Of a stretch of DNA of 64,000 bases, positions 26,138-33,931 are shown piece by piece. Made by a program: the position numbers and the translations under genes. The notes under the pieces were generated by a model. It made no database searches. It saw nothing but the letters and a program-made list of their open reading frames with translations, and had not been told where the DNA came from. Position 1 is the stretch's first letter; each line of letters opens with the position of its first letter. The stretch covers positions 124,001 through 188,000 of the forward strand of contig CAWBYD010000007.1 in the NCBI GenBank assembly GCA_963792915.1, read 5' to 3'. Source of the DNA: Solirubrobacter sp963792915. Lineage in GTDB: Bacteria > Actinomycetota > Thermoleophilia > Solirubrobacterales > Solirubrobacteraceae.

Positions 26138-27085
26138 GTGAGCGACGCGCTCGGCGGAGACGCCCGCCCCAGACGCATGCTGGTGATCGTCAACCCGAAG
26201 GCCACCGGGATGTCGGAGAAGCTCAAGAACCTCGCGGTCTACGCGCTCGCCGGCCGCTACGACGTGACGACGCGCGAGACGCAGCACAAGGGCCACGCGA
26301 TCGAGCTCTGCCGCGAGGCCGCCGCGCAGCACTTCGACGTCGTGTGCGCGTTCGGGGGCGACGGAACGGTCAACGAGGCGGCCAACGGCCTCGCGGGCTC
26401 GCGCACGGCGCTGACGTGCCTGCCGGGCGGCAGCAACAACGTGGTCGCCAAGCTGCTGGAGATCCCGGTCGACGTCGTCGACGCCACCGAGCACCTGCTG
26501 GGGATGGCGGACCGCTGGGAGCCGCGCAGCGTCGACCTCGGGATGGTCAACGGCCGCTACTTCACGTTCGCGGCCGGCATGGGGCTCGACGCGAGCGTGG
26601 TCGAGCGCGTGGACCGCAACCCGACCCTGAAGTCGCGCCTGGGCCCGTTCTACTTCGTCGGCTCGGCGATCACCACCTTCCTGCGGCACTACGTGGTCCA
26701 CCCGCCGCGGCTCGAGGTCGAGGCCGAGGGGCGGACCGTCACCGGCGTGAGCTTCTTCGTCCAGAACGCCGCCTACTACACGTACTTCAACATGCGCCCG
26801 GTGGCGCTGGTGGAGGGCGGCCGCTTCGACTCCGGCGACCTGTCGGCGGTGGTGCTCACGCGCGCCCGGCCCTACGACGTGCCGACCGTCACGTTCCGCG
26901 CGCTCTCCGGCGCGGCCCGGATCGCGGCGCACCGGGCGATCGAGGCGTTCCCGGGTTTCCGCGACGCGGTCGTGCGCTCGACCGACGGGCGGCCGATCCC
27001 GATCCACGTCGACGGCGATCACGTGTTCGACGAGGTCGAGGCGTGCTTCTCGATCGCCCCGGGCGCGCTGCGCGTCGTGGCGTGA
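26138..27085 (+). CDS. Diacylglycerol/sphingosine-type lipid kinase
   Basis: Protein of 315 residues with a DAGK catalytic domain: VIVNPKATG near 17-24, the nucleotide motif GGDGTVNE at 73-80, PGGSNNVVAK, and a C-terminal beta domain. It probably phosphorylates a membrane lipid (DgkB/YegS type). GTG 26138 follows the corA stop by 22 bp, so cotranscription is likely. ATG 26177 is an alternative start close to the first beta strand. Confidence 0.88.
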   Translation: MSDALGGDARPRRMLVIVNPKATGMSEKLKNLAVYALAGRYDVTTRETQHKGHAIELCREAAAQHFDVVCAFGGDGTVNEAANGLAGSRTALTCLPGGSNNVVAKLLEIPVDVVDATEHLLGMADRWEPRSVDLGMVNGRYFTFAAGMGLDASVVERVDRNPTLKSRLGPFYFVGSAITTFLRHYVVHPPRLEVEAEGRTVTGVSFFVQNAAYYTYFNMRPVALVEGGRFDSGDLSAVVLTRARPYDVPTVTFRALSGAARIAAHRAIEAFPGFRDAVVRSTDGRPIPIHVDGDHVFDEVEACFSIAPGALRVVA

Positions 27086-28056
27086 CCGGGGGGCCAGCCG
27101 TACCCCGGTTGACGGGTTGGCGCGATATGCCCGGGTGGCGGCGCGGGTGATGATCCGCACATGATCTCCCCGCAGCCCCAGCAGTCCGCCGCCCGCCTCG
27201 TGGCCGCCGCGCTGGCGCCGGGCCGCAGCGCGCACGATCGCCAGCGCGACCTGGTGCGCGCCAGCCTCGCGTGCCCGGCCAAGCGCTGAGGCGACGTCGT
27301 CGAGAGCGTGAAGGTGAGCGTCTTCGCGTAGCTTCCGGTGCGCAGCGCGTCGGTCGCCGCCACCGCCTGCGTGAAGTCGACGGTCAGCACGCCGTTGCGG
27401 AGCGGCCCGGCCCAGGACGCCACGGTCGCCGGTAGCACCGCTCCCGCCACCTGCAGCGGTGGCGGCAGCGCGAACGCGCCGATGACGAGGTGCCCGGTCG
27501 CCGCCGCGCCGGGGTCGGAGGCGGTCAGCGCCGCGTCGCCCGCGGTCGAGGTCACGGTGGCGGTCGTCGCGGCCCTATAGGTCTGCGTGATGCCGGGCGT
27601 GAACGCGCCGAACGCGGGCGCCGCGCCGAGGCTCAGCGCGAGCGCGGCGGGGACGCTTCCCCACTGGCCGCCGGCGAACGCGTCGGTGAGCCGCGTCGGC
27701 GTCGTGACCGTCCCGGTCGGGCCGACCTGTGCGACCACCCGCGCCGCGTCCGCGGTGGGCGAGCCGGGCGCGGAGTCGTAGCCGGCCATCAGGATCGAGC
27801 CGTCCGGCGCCGCTGCCAGCTTGCCCTCGTCTCGCGCGTCGCCGGTCAGCGTGATCGGCAGCTTCGCGAACGACCCGTAGCTGGGCGCGCCGAGCGCCAC
27901 CTGCCAGAGCGAGACGGGCGCCGCCGCCGCGGTCAGCGCCGGTCCCCCGGGCGTGCCGACGGCGGCGACCGCGACGCGCGTCTCGGCCTGCGCCGGCGCG
28001 GCGAGCGCGGCGGCGGCGAGCAGCGCCGCGCACGCGCAGCGAACAGAACGGTTCAA
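27019..28056 (-). CDS. Secreted hypothetical protein, C-terminal tail doubtful
   Basis: TTG 28056 with Shine-Dalgarno AGGAGGG starts a signal peptide (NRSVRCACAALLAAAALAAPAQA, cut after AQA), followed by an Ala/Thr-rich beta-type exported protein. About 265 residues look normal, ending near TFTLSTTSP. The following ~75 residues are Arg/Cys/Trp-rich, look like non-coding translation, and run 67 bp antisense into the lipid-kinase gene. A lost stop codon (CAG at about 27288 in place of TAG) would explain this. Function unknown. Confidence 0.65.
   Translation of the reverse strand: MNRSVRCACAALLAAAALAAPAQAETRVAVAAVGTPGGPALTAAAAPVSLWQVALGAPSYGSFAKLPITLTGDARDEGKLAAAPDGSILMAGYDSAPGSPTADAARVVAQVGPTGTVTTPTRLTDAFAGGQWGSVPAALALSLGAAPAFGAFTPGITQTYRAATTATVTSTAGDAALTASDPGAAATGHLVIGAFALPPPLQVAGAVLPATVASWAGPLRNGVLTVDFTQAVAATDALRTGSYAKTLTFTLSTTSPQRLAGHARLARTRSRWRSCALRPGASAAATRRAADCWGCGEIMCGSSPAPPPGHIAPTRQPGYGWPPGHATTRSAPGAIEKHASTSSNT
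27161..27289 (+). CDS. Possible small protein, 42 aa, antisense to the secreted protein's tail
   Basis: ATG 27161 opens 42 codons (MISPQPQQSAARLVAAALAP ... SLACPAKR) ending at 27289, exactly where the secreted protein's normal-looking sequence stops. Composition is plausible but there is no homology, Shine-Dalgarno or clear promoter. Low confidence. Confidence 0.25.
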   Translation: MISPQPQQSAARLVAAALAPGRSAHDRQRDLVRASLACPAKR

Positions 28057-28241
28057 GGGTCCCTCCTGGCGGTCGGAGCGGACCGCGCGGTCCGCACGGC
28101 GGCGGCCGGTGATCAACCGGTGACCCCGGCCGGACATCTGTCCGCTCGCGAGTTCGCCTGGCGCTCCGGCGCTTTGCCGCGAGCGCCGCGAGTTCACCTG
28201 GCGTCCGCGCTCTGCAAGGCGCGCCGTGGTACTCGCCGGAG

Positions 28242-28260
28242 CATCGCCCCCTGGGCGATG
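28242..28260 (-). terminator. Hairpin downstream of the rsh gene
   Basis: CATCGCCC and GGGCGATG form an 8-bp stem with a 3-base loop 7 bases past the rsh stop. There is no T-run, so it may stabilise the mRNA end or act with Rho rather than being a classic intrinsic terminator. Confidence 0.45.
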
Positions 28261-28266
28261 CGGCGG

Positions 28267-30744
28267 TCAGCCGCCGGCGGGCGTGACGCGGTAGGCGTCG
28301 AACACGCTGTCGATCGAGCGCAGGCGGCTGATCGCGGACTTCAGCGCCTGGGTGTCCCCCACCTCGATCACGAAACGGTTGCGGGTCATCGGGTGCTGGA
28401 CCAGGCAGCGCGCCTCGACGATGTTGATGCCGGCCTCGGCGAACGTGCGCGAGAGGTCCTCGAGCAGGCGGTGGCGGTCCCACGCGTCGACCTGGATCTC
28501 GACCTTGAAGCCGGTCTCGTTGTCGCCGTCCCAGGAGACGGGCACGAAGCGCTCCGGGTCCTTGCGCAGCGCGCCGACGTTGGGACAGTCGTCGCGGTGG
28601 ATCGTGATCCCGCGGCCGAGGCTGACGTAGCCGACGATCGGATCGCCCGACACCGGGCGGCAGCACTTGGCCAGCCGCAGCGGTACGTCGCTGACGCCCT
28701 CGACGCGGATGCCGAACTTGGCCGCGTTGCCGTCCGGGCGCCGCAGCGCCGGGGCCTTGCGGCGCTCGAGCAGCAGGTCCTCGCCGGGCGAGGGCTCCTC
28801 GACCCCGGACTCGCCCTGCTTGAGGCGCTGCAGGACCTTGTTGACGACGACCTTGGCGGAGATCTTGGCGGCGCCGAGCGCGATGTAGAAGTCGTCGGCC
28901 TTCTTGAAGCCGAGCTCGCGGATCACGTCGGCCAGCAGCGGCGAGCCGGTGAGCTTCTGCGCGGGCAGCCCGGCCTTGTGGAGGTGCTCCTGCAGCAGCT
29001 CGCGGCCGGTGTGCTCGGAGTCCTCGCGCGACTCGGCCTTGAACCACGCCTTGATCTTGTTGCGCGCGCGGGTCGTCTTGACCAGCGCCAGCCAGTCGCG
29101 CGACGGGCCGCGCTCGCGCTTGGAGGTGAGGATCTCGACGATGTCGCCGGACTGCAGCTCGTAGTGCAGCGGGACGATCTTGCCGTTCACGCGCGCGCCG
29201 ACGCAGCGGTGGCCGACGTCGGTGTGGATCTCGTACGCGAAGTCCAGCGGCGTCGCGCCGGTCGCGAGCGACTTGACCTCGCCCTTGGGCGTGAACACGA
29301 AGACCTCGTCCTCGATCAGCTCGCCGCGCAGCTGGTCGGTGAACTCGGTCGGGTCGTCGGGGTCCGCCTGCCAGTCGAGCAGGCCCTTGAGCCAGTGCAG
29401 CCGCTGGGCCGTGGCGTCCACGGCCTGGCCCTTCGTGCCCTCCTTGTATCCCCAGTGCGCGGCGACGCCGAACTCGGCCGTCTCGTGCATCTCGTTCGTG
29501 CGGATCTGGATCTCCAGCGGCCGCCCCTCGGGCCCGATCACGGTCGTGTGCAGCGCCTGATACATGTTGAACTTCGGCATCGCCACCATGTCCTTGAAGC
29601 GCCCGGGCAGGGGCTTCCAGAGCGAGTGGATGACGCCGACCGCGCCGTAGCAGTCCTTGACGGAGTCGACGATGACGCGCATCGCCGTGAGGTCGTAGAT
29701 CTCGTTGAACTCGCGGCCCTTGCGGGTCATCTTCGAGTAGATCGAGTAGAAGTGCTTGGCGCGGCCTGAGATCTCGGAGTGGATGCCGAGCGCCTCGAGC
29801 TCCTTGGCGAGGTAGCCGCCGGCCTTGGCCACGTAGCGCTCGCGCTCCTCGCGCTGCTGGTTGACCAGGCCCTTGATCTCCTGGTACTTGCGCGGGTGCA
29901 GCGTCGCGAACGCGAGGTCCTCGAGCTCCCACTTGATCGCGTGGATGCCGAGCCGGTGCGCGAGCGGCGCGTAGATCTCGAGGGTCTCCTTGGCCTTCTC
30001 GATCTGCTTCTGCTTGGGCATCGCGCCGAGCGTGCGCATGTTGTGCAGGCGGTCGGCGAGCTTGATCAGGATGACCCGGATGTCCGTGGCCATCGCGACC
30101 ATCATCTTGCGGTAGTTCTCGGCCTGCGCCTCGTCGCGCGACTGGAACGTGATGCCGGTGAGCTTGGTCACACCGTCGACGAGGCTGGCGACCTCCTCGC
30201 CGAACTCCTCGTTGACCTCCTCCAGCGAGGCGGTCGTGTCCTCGACGGTGTCGTGCAGCAGCGCCGCGCACAGCGTCCCGCTGTCCAGGCGCATGCCGGC
30301 GCAGATCTTGGCCACGCCCACGGGATGGACGATGAAGTCCTCGCCGGACTGGCGGCGCTGGTCGGCGTGGTGCTCACACGCGAACAGGAACGAGCGCAAC
30401 ACCGCCGCCCGATCGACCGGCTCGGCGACCTCCTCGGCGTGCTCGGAGACGATCGCGAACAGGTCGGCGAGCAGCTCGTGCTCGAGCTCGGTCAGGTCGT
30501 CCGGGATCGCGAGCGCGCCGTCGTCGGCGTGCTCGGTGAGATCGACCGGGCGATGGCCGGCGACCGCGACGGCGCTCTCGTCGCCGGCGACCGGTGCGCG
30601 CGGAGCATCGACCGGTCGGTCCTCGCCGATCAGGCCGCCGCTCGCATCAGGTTGCTGGGAGTCAGGTATTGCCGTCCGTCCTCGAGACGTCGCTGGTAGG
30701 CCCGGAAGGCCGCGGAATGCTCGAGCGCGGTGCGCTGCGGGCAC
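28267..30744 (-). CDS. rsh: Bifunctional (p)ppGpp synthetase/hydrolase (Rel/SpoT)
   Basis: Stringent-response enzyme. In order: HD hydrolase domain (H140, H164-D165 in LLHDTVEDT), RelA/SpoT synthetase domain (about 310-420, HSLWKPLPGRFKD, YQALHTTV), TGS (VFVFTPKGEVKSL), a zinc-finger/helical region (KCCRPVSGDPIVGYV) and a C-terminal ACT domain. From GTG 30744 the length is 825 residues and the start lies inside recJ. No ATG/GTG/TTG exists nearer, so the true start may be CTG 30633, which overlaps the recJ stop as CTGA. Confidence 0.95.
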   Translation of the reverse strand: MPAAHRARAFRGLPGLPATSRGRTAIPDSQQPDASGGLIGEDRPVDAPRAPVAGDESAVAVAGHRPVDLTEHADDGALAIPDDLTELEHELLADLFAIVSEHAEEVAEPVDRAAVLRSFLFACEHHADQRRQSGEDFIVHPVGVAKICAGMRLDSGTLCAALLHDTVEDTTASLEEVNEEFGEEVASLVDGVTKLTGITFQSRDEAQAENYRKMMVAMATDIRVILIKLADRLHNMRTLGAMPKQKQIEKAKETLEIYAPLAHRLGIHAIKWELEDLAFATLHPRKYQEIKGLVNQQREERERYVAKAGGYLAKELEALGIHSEISGRAKHFYSIYSKMTRKGREFNEIYDLTAMRVIVDSVKDCYGAVGVIHSLWKPLPGRFKDMVAMPKFNMYQALHTTVIGPEGRPLEIQIRTNEMHETAEFGVAAHWGYKEGTKGQAVDATAQRLHWLKGLLDWQADPDDPTEFTDQLRGELIEDEVFVFTPKGEVKSLATGATPLDFAYEIHTDVGHRCVGARVNGKIVPLHYELQSGDIVEILTSKRERGPSRDWLALVKTTRARNKIKAWFKAESREDSEHTGRELLQEHLHKAGLPAQKLTGSPLLADVIRELGFKKADDFYIALGAAKISAKVVVNKVLQRLKQGESGVEEPSPGEDLLLERRKAPALRRPDGNAAKFGIRVEGVSDVPLRLAKCCRPVSGDPIVGYVSLGRGITIHRDDCPNVGALRKDPERFVPVSWDGDNETGFKVEIQVDAWDRHRLLEDLSRTFAEAGINIVEARCLVQHPMTRNRFVIEVGDTQALKSAISRLRSIDSVFDAYRVTPAGG

Positions 30745-33140
30745 TCGGCCACTTCGAGGGCCGCTCCCGCACGATCGAGGCTGACGAGCTGCAACTCGAC
30801 GAGGACCCGAACCAGCCGGCCCGCGAGCGCCGCGGACCGCGGTTGCGGCCCCTCGCCCCGGAGCAGGGTCTCACAGGCCTCGCCGCTCGTCGACGTCACG
30901 GCACGCAGGGCGCGGTAGACGGCGGCGAGCGGGTCGCGCAGGGCGAAGTCCCATTGATGTATGTGTGCCGCGAATTCTAGTTCAGGCGTGCCCCATGCCA
31001 GATGCGTCCAGCCCGCGCCGTCCGGATGGGCGAGCAGCGGCCGGGCCGGCGGGTCGACCGCGACGACGTGCGTGAATCGCGCCGCCAGCGCGGGATCGTC
31101 CTCGAGCGCGGCCCAGCCGGCGACCGCGAAGCCGCCGCCGCGCTCGGCCAGGACGCGCGCGCGATGCGGCGCGTGCGCGGTCAGGACGAGCACAGGCTCG
31201 CCGCTCGCGACGAGATCCCCGAGCAGCCCGGCGATCCCCGTGCCGCGGAGGTCGCGCACGCTGCGGCGGCCGGCGAAGAGGCCCGCGGCGAGGCCGCCGG
31301 GCGCGGCGAGCGCGGGTGGCGCGGCGAGGCCGCCGAGCGCGGGAGGGGCGGCGAGGCCGCCGGGCGCGGGCGGCGCCGGCGGCGCGCACCAGGCGTCCAG
31401 TTCGCGGTCCAGCTCGCGCGCCAGGCCGGCCGCGAAGCTCTCTGGCTCCCCCAGCAGCTCGACCGACCCCGGGCGGCACGCCCGCGCGTGGCGCAGCACG
31501 AGCTTCGGGGACACGGTCCCGTTCCAGCGATCGATCTCCAGGCGCACCGCGGCGTCGGCGGGCGTCCCGTCGTCGACCGGCAGCGAGCTGCCGCCGCCGA
31601 ACGCGACGCAGCGCGAGCGCGCGCCCCCGGCGCTGAGCGTGAACGCGACGTGGCGGCCCTCTCCGATCGCGCGCGGGTCCGAGAGCTGGGCAGCCGGCAC
31701 GAGCAGCGACACGGCCGGGTTGCCCATGCCGAACGGGGCGAGCTGCCCGAGCTCCTCGGCGAGGCCCAGCGACAGCGCGTCGCCCTGCGCCACCGCGTCG
31801 ACGCGGATCTCCGGCACGAGGTCCTCGGGCGTCAGCACCGCTGCCGCGTGGGCGACGAACGCCGCGCGGAACGCGTCCACGTGCTCGGCGCGGATCGTCA
31901 GCCCGGCGGCGGCGCGGTGGCCGCCGTAGCGCTCCAGGTGCCGGCTCGCGGCGGTCAGCCCGCCCAGCAGGTCGAACGCCTTGATCGAACGCCCGGAGCC
32001 CGACCCCTCCTCGCCGTCGAGCGCGATCAGCACCGCGGGGCGATGGTGGCGCTCGGCGATCCGCGAGGCGACGATCCCGATCACGCCCGGATGCCAGCCC
32101 TCGGCGGCCAGCACCAGCGCAGGGTCGTCGGTCACGAGTGCCTCGGCCTCAAACCGGATCCGCGTCTCGACGTCGCGGCGCTCGGCGTTCACCGCGTCGA
32201 GCTCGGCGGCCACGGCGCGCGCGCGGTCGGCGTCCTCGGTCAGCAGCAGCTCGAGCCCGGCGTCGGCGCGATACAGGCGCCCGGCCGCGTTGAGCCGCGG
32301 GCCGAGCCGGAAGCCGATCGCCGCCTCGTCGAGGCCCGAGGGATCGACGCGCGCGACGTCCATCAACGCGACCAACCCGACCTTGCGCGTGCGCGCCAGT
32401 GCGCGCAGCCCCGCGCGCACGAGCCGGCGGTTCTCGCCGGCCAGGGGCACGACGTCCGCGACCGTGGCCAGCGCGACCAGGTCCAGATCCTCCTCGACCA
32501 GCGCCGGGTCCTCACCCGACGCGGTCAGCAGCGCCTGCGCGAGCTTGAACGCCACGCCCGCCGCGCACAGGTCCGGGCAGGGGTAGCCGCCGAGGCGCGG
32601 GTGGACGAGCGGCACATCGGGCAGCGCGCCGTCGGCCCGCGGGGCGTGATGATCGGTCACCACGACGTCGAGCCCGAGCGCGCGCGCCGCCGCCACCTCC
32701 TCGACGGCGGTGACCGCGCAGTCGACGGTCACCAGCAGCTGCGTCCCGCGGGCGGCGAGCTTCTCCACGGTCGCCAGCGCGAGCCCGTAGCCGTCGTCGA
32801 TCCGCGACGGCAGGTACCAGTCGACGTCGGCGCCCAGGGTGCGCAGCGCCCGCACCAGGATCGCGGTCGAGCAGATGCCGTCCACGTCGTAGTCGCCATG
32901 CACGGTGATCCGCGAGCGCCGCGCGATATGGCCCGTGATCCGCTCCGCCGCCGCCGCCAGCCCGCCGAACGCCGACAGGGGGTGCGACACGTCGGCGGCC
33001 AGGAACTCGCGCGCGTCCGCGACGTCGCCGAGCCCGCGGCGCACCAGCACCTGGGCGACCACGTGCGAGCACCCGAGCTCGGCGCCGAGCCGCGCGGCCG
33101 CGGCGAAATCGTACGGTGCGACGGTGAGACGGGCCTCCAC
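30630..33140 (-). CDS. recJ: Single-stranded-DNA exonuclease RecJ
   Basis: 5'-3' ssDNA exonuclease of 836 residues. The DHH core has D83-Y-D85-V-D87-G and VVTDHHAPR (D163, H164, H165); the DHHA1 domain has SGSGRSIKAFDLL and RYGGHRAAAG. The C-terminal third is an added actinobacterial extension with a short Pro/Ala/Gly repeat (variants of PPALGGLAA) and a helicase-like remnant. The start is GTG 33140, about 10 bases after a TAGCCT -10 box. The stop overlaps the possible CTG start of rsh. Confidence 0.93.
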   Translation of the reverse strand: MEARLTVAPYDFAAAARLGAELGCSHVVAQVLVRRGLGDVADAREFLAADVSHPLSAFGGLAAAAERITGHIARRSRITVHGDYDVDGICSTAILVRALRTLGADVDWYLPSRIDDGYGLALATVEKLAARGTQLLVTVDCAVTAVEEVAAARALGLDVVVTDHHAPRADGALPDVPLVHPRLGGYPCPDLCAAGVAFKLAQALLTASGEDPALVEEDLDLVALATVADVVPLAGENRRLVRAGLRALARTRKVGLVALMDVARVDPSGLDEAAIGFRLGPRLNAAGRLYRADAGLELLLTEDADRARAVAAELDAVNAERRDVETRIRFEAEALVTDDPALVLAAEGWHPGVIGIVASRIAERHHRPAVLIALDGEEGSGSGRSIKAFDLLGGLTAASRHLERYGGHRAAAGLTIRAEHVDAFRAAFVAHAAAVLTPEDLVPEIRVDAVAQGDALSLGLAEELGQLAPFGMGNPAVSLLVPAAQLSDPRAIGEGRHVAFTLSAGGARSRCVAFGGGSSLPVDDGTPADAAVRLEIDRWNGTVSPKLVLRHARACRPGSVELLGEPESFAAGLARELDRELDAWCAPPAPPAPGGLAAPPALGGLAAPPALAAPGGLAAGLFAGRRSVRDLRGTGIAGLLGDLVASGEPVLVLTAHAPHRARVLAERGGGFAVAGWAALEDDPALAARFTHVVAVDPPARPLLAHPDGAGWTHLAWGTPELEFAAHIHQWDFALRDPLAAVYRALRAVTSTSGEACETLLRGEGPQPRSAALAGRLVRVLVELQLVSLDRAGAALEVAECPQRTALEHSAAFRAYQRRLEDGRQYLTPSNLMRAAA

Positions 33141-33186
33141 GGTGCGACCCAGGCTAGGCGTGGGTCAGGACGGAAAAGCTGGCACC

Positions 33187-33684
33187 ATGAGCGCCATGGG
33201 CACGGGGAGCCAGGACCTCGACCCCGGCGCGCTCGCCGCGGTCCGCGACTTCTACGAAGACCTCCAGATCGACGGGCGGGTGCTCGATCTCGGCGGCACC
33301 GCGTTCGAGCACTTCAACGTCCCGCCGGACGCGCTGCTCGATCACCCCGTCGCCGAGCGGCTGCCGTTCGAGGACGGCGCCTTCGACGATGTCGTGTGCT
33401 TCGCCGGCATCGGGGCGATGGCCCAGCCGCTGCTCACGTTCGCCGAGGTCGCGCGCGTCCTGCGCCCCCACGGGCGGTTCGTGTGCTCGTTCACGGGCCG
33501 TGGCGAGCCCGAGAGTCCGCTGAGCGTGTGGCGCGACGCCGACGACGCCAAGCGCGTGCGGCTCGTGCGCGACTACTTCAAGCAGACCGACGGGTTCGGC
33601 CCGGCCGAGAGCGACCTGCGCAGCTCGCTCACCGGCGAGGGCGACCGGCTGTGGGCCGTGTGGGCTACGCGGCTTGCACCCTGA
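33187..33684 (+). CDS. SAM-dependent methyltransferase-like protein
   Basis: Protein of 165 residues with a class I methyltransferase layout: VLDLGG (motif I, lacking the usual GxGxG), LPFEDGAFDDVVCFAGIGAM (motif IV region) and EVARVLRPHGRFVCSF (post-IV). The short N-terminus and weak motif I leave activity uncertain. It is divergent from recJ and overlaps a convergent small membrane gene by 20 bp. Confidence 0.75.
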   Translation: MSAMGTGSQDLDPGALAAVRDFYEDLQIDGRVLDLGGTAFEHFNVPPDALLDHPVAERLPFEDGAFDDVVCFAGIGAMAQPLLTFAEVARVLRPHGRFVCSFTGRGEPESPLSVWRDADDAKRVRLVRDYFKQTDGFGPAESDLRSSLTGEGDRLWAVWATRLAP

Positions 33685-33931
33685 GGTCGCGCACGCCCCA
33701 GAGCCACACGACGCCCAGCCCGAGCAGCGTGCCCGGGATCGCCTCCAGGCCGGTGGCCAGGTGCGTGCCCGACTCTCCGGGCACGCCCAGGTTGACGATC
33801 AGCCCGAAGATCACCGAGCCGACCAGCGCACCACAGAACGCGCCCACGATGCCGCCCTTGAAGTTGTCGGGCAGCCAGACGGTGAAGTGCCAGAGGGCGA
33901 GGCCGACCATGACCCACACGAGCATCGCCAT
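33665..33931 (-). CDS. Small membrane protein, GlsB/YeaQ-like
   Basis: Protein of 88 residues with three hydrophobic helices and a GGIVGAFCGALVGSVIFGL stretch resembling the GlsB/YeaQ/YmgE transglycosylase-associated family. The ATG overlaps the secDF stop (TGATG), so it is translated with the secretion gene, which raises the chance of a link to membrane-protein export. Confidence 0.65.
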   Translation of the reverse strand: MAMLVWVMVGLALWHFTVWLPDNFKGGIVGAFCGALVGSVIFGLIVNLGVPGESGTHLATGLEAIPGTLLGLGVVWLWGVRDLRVQAA

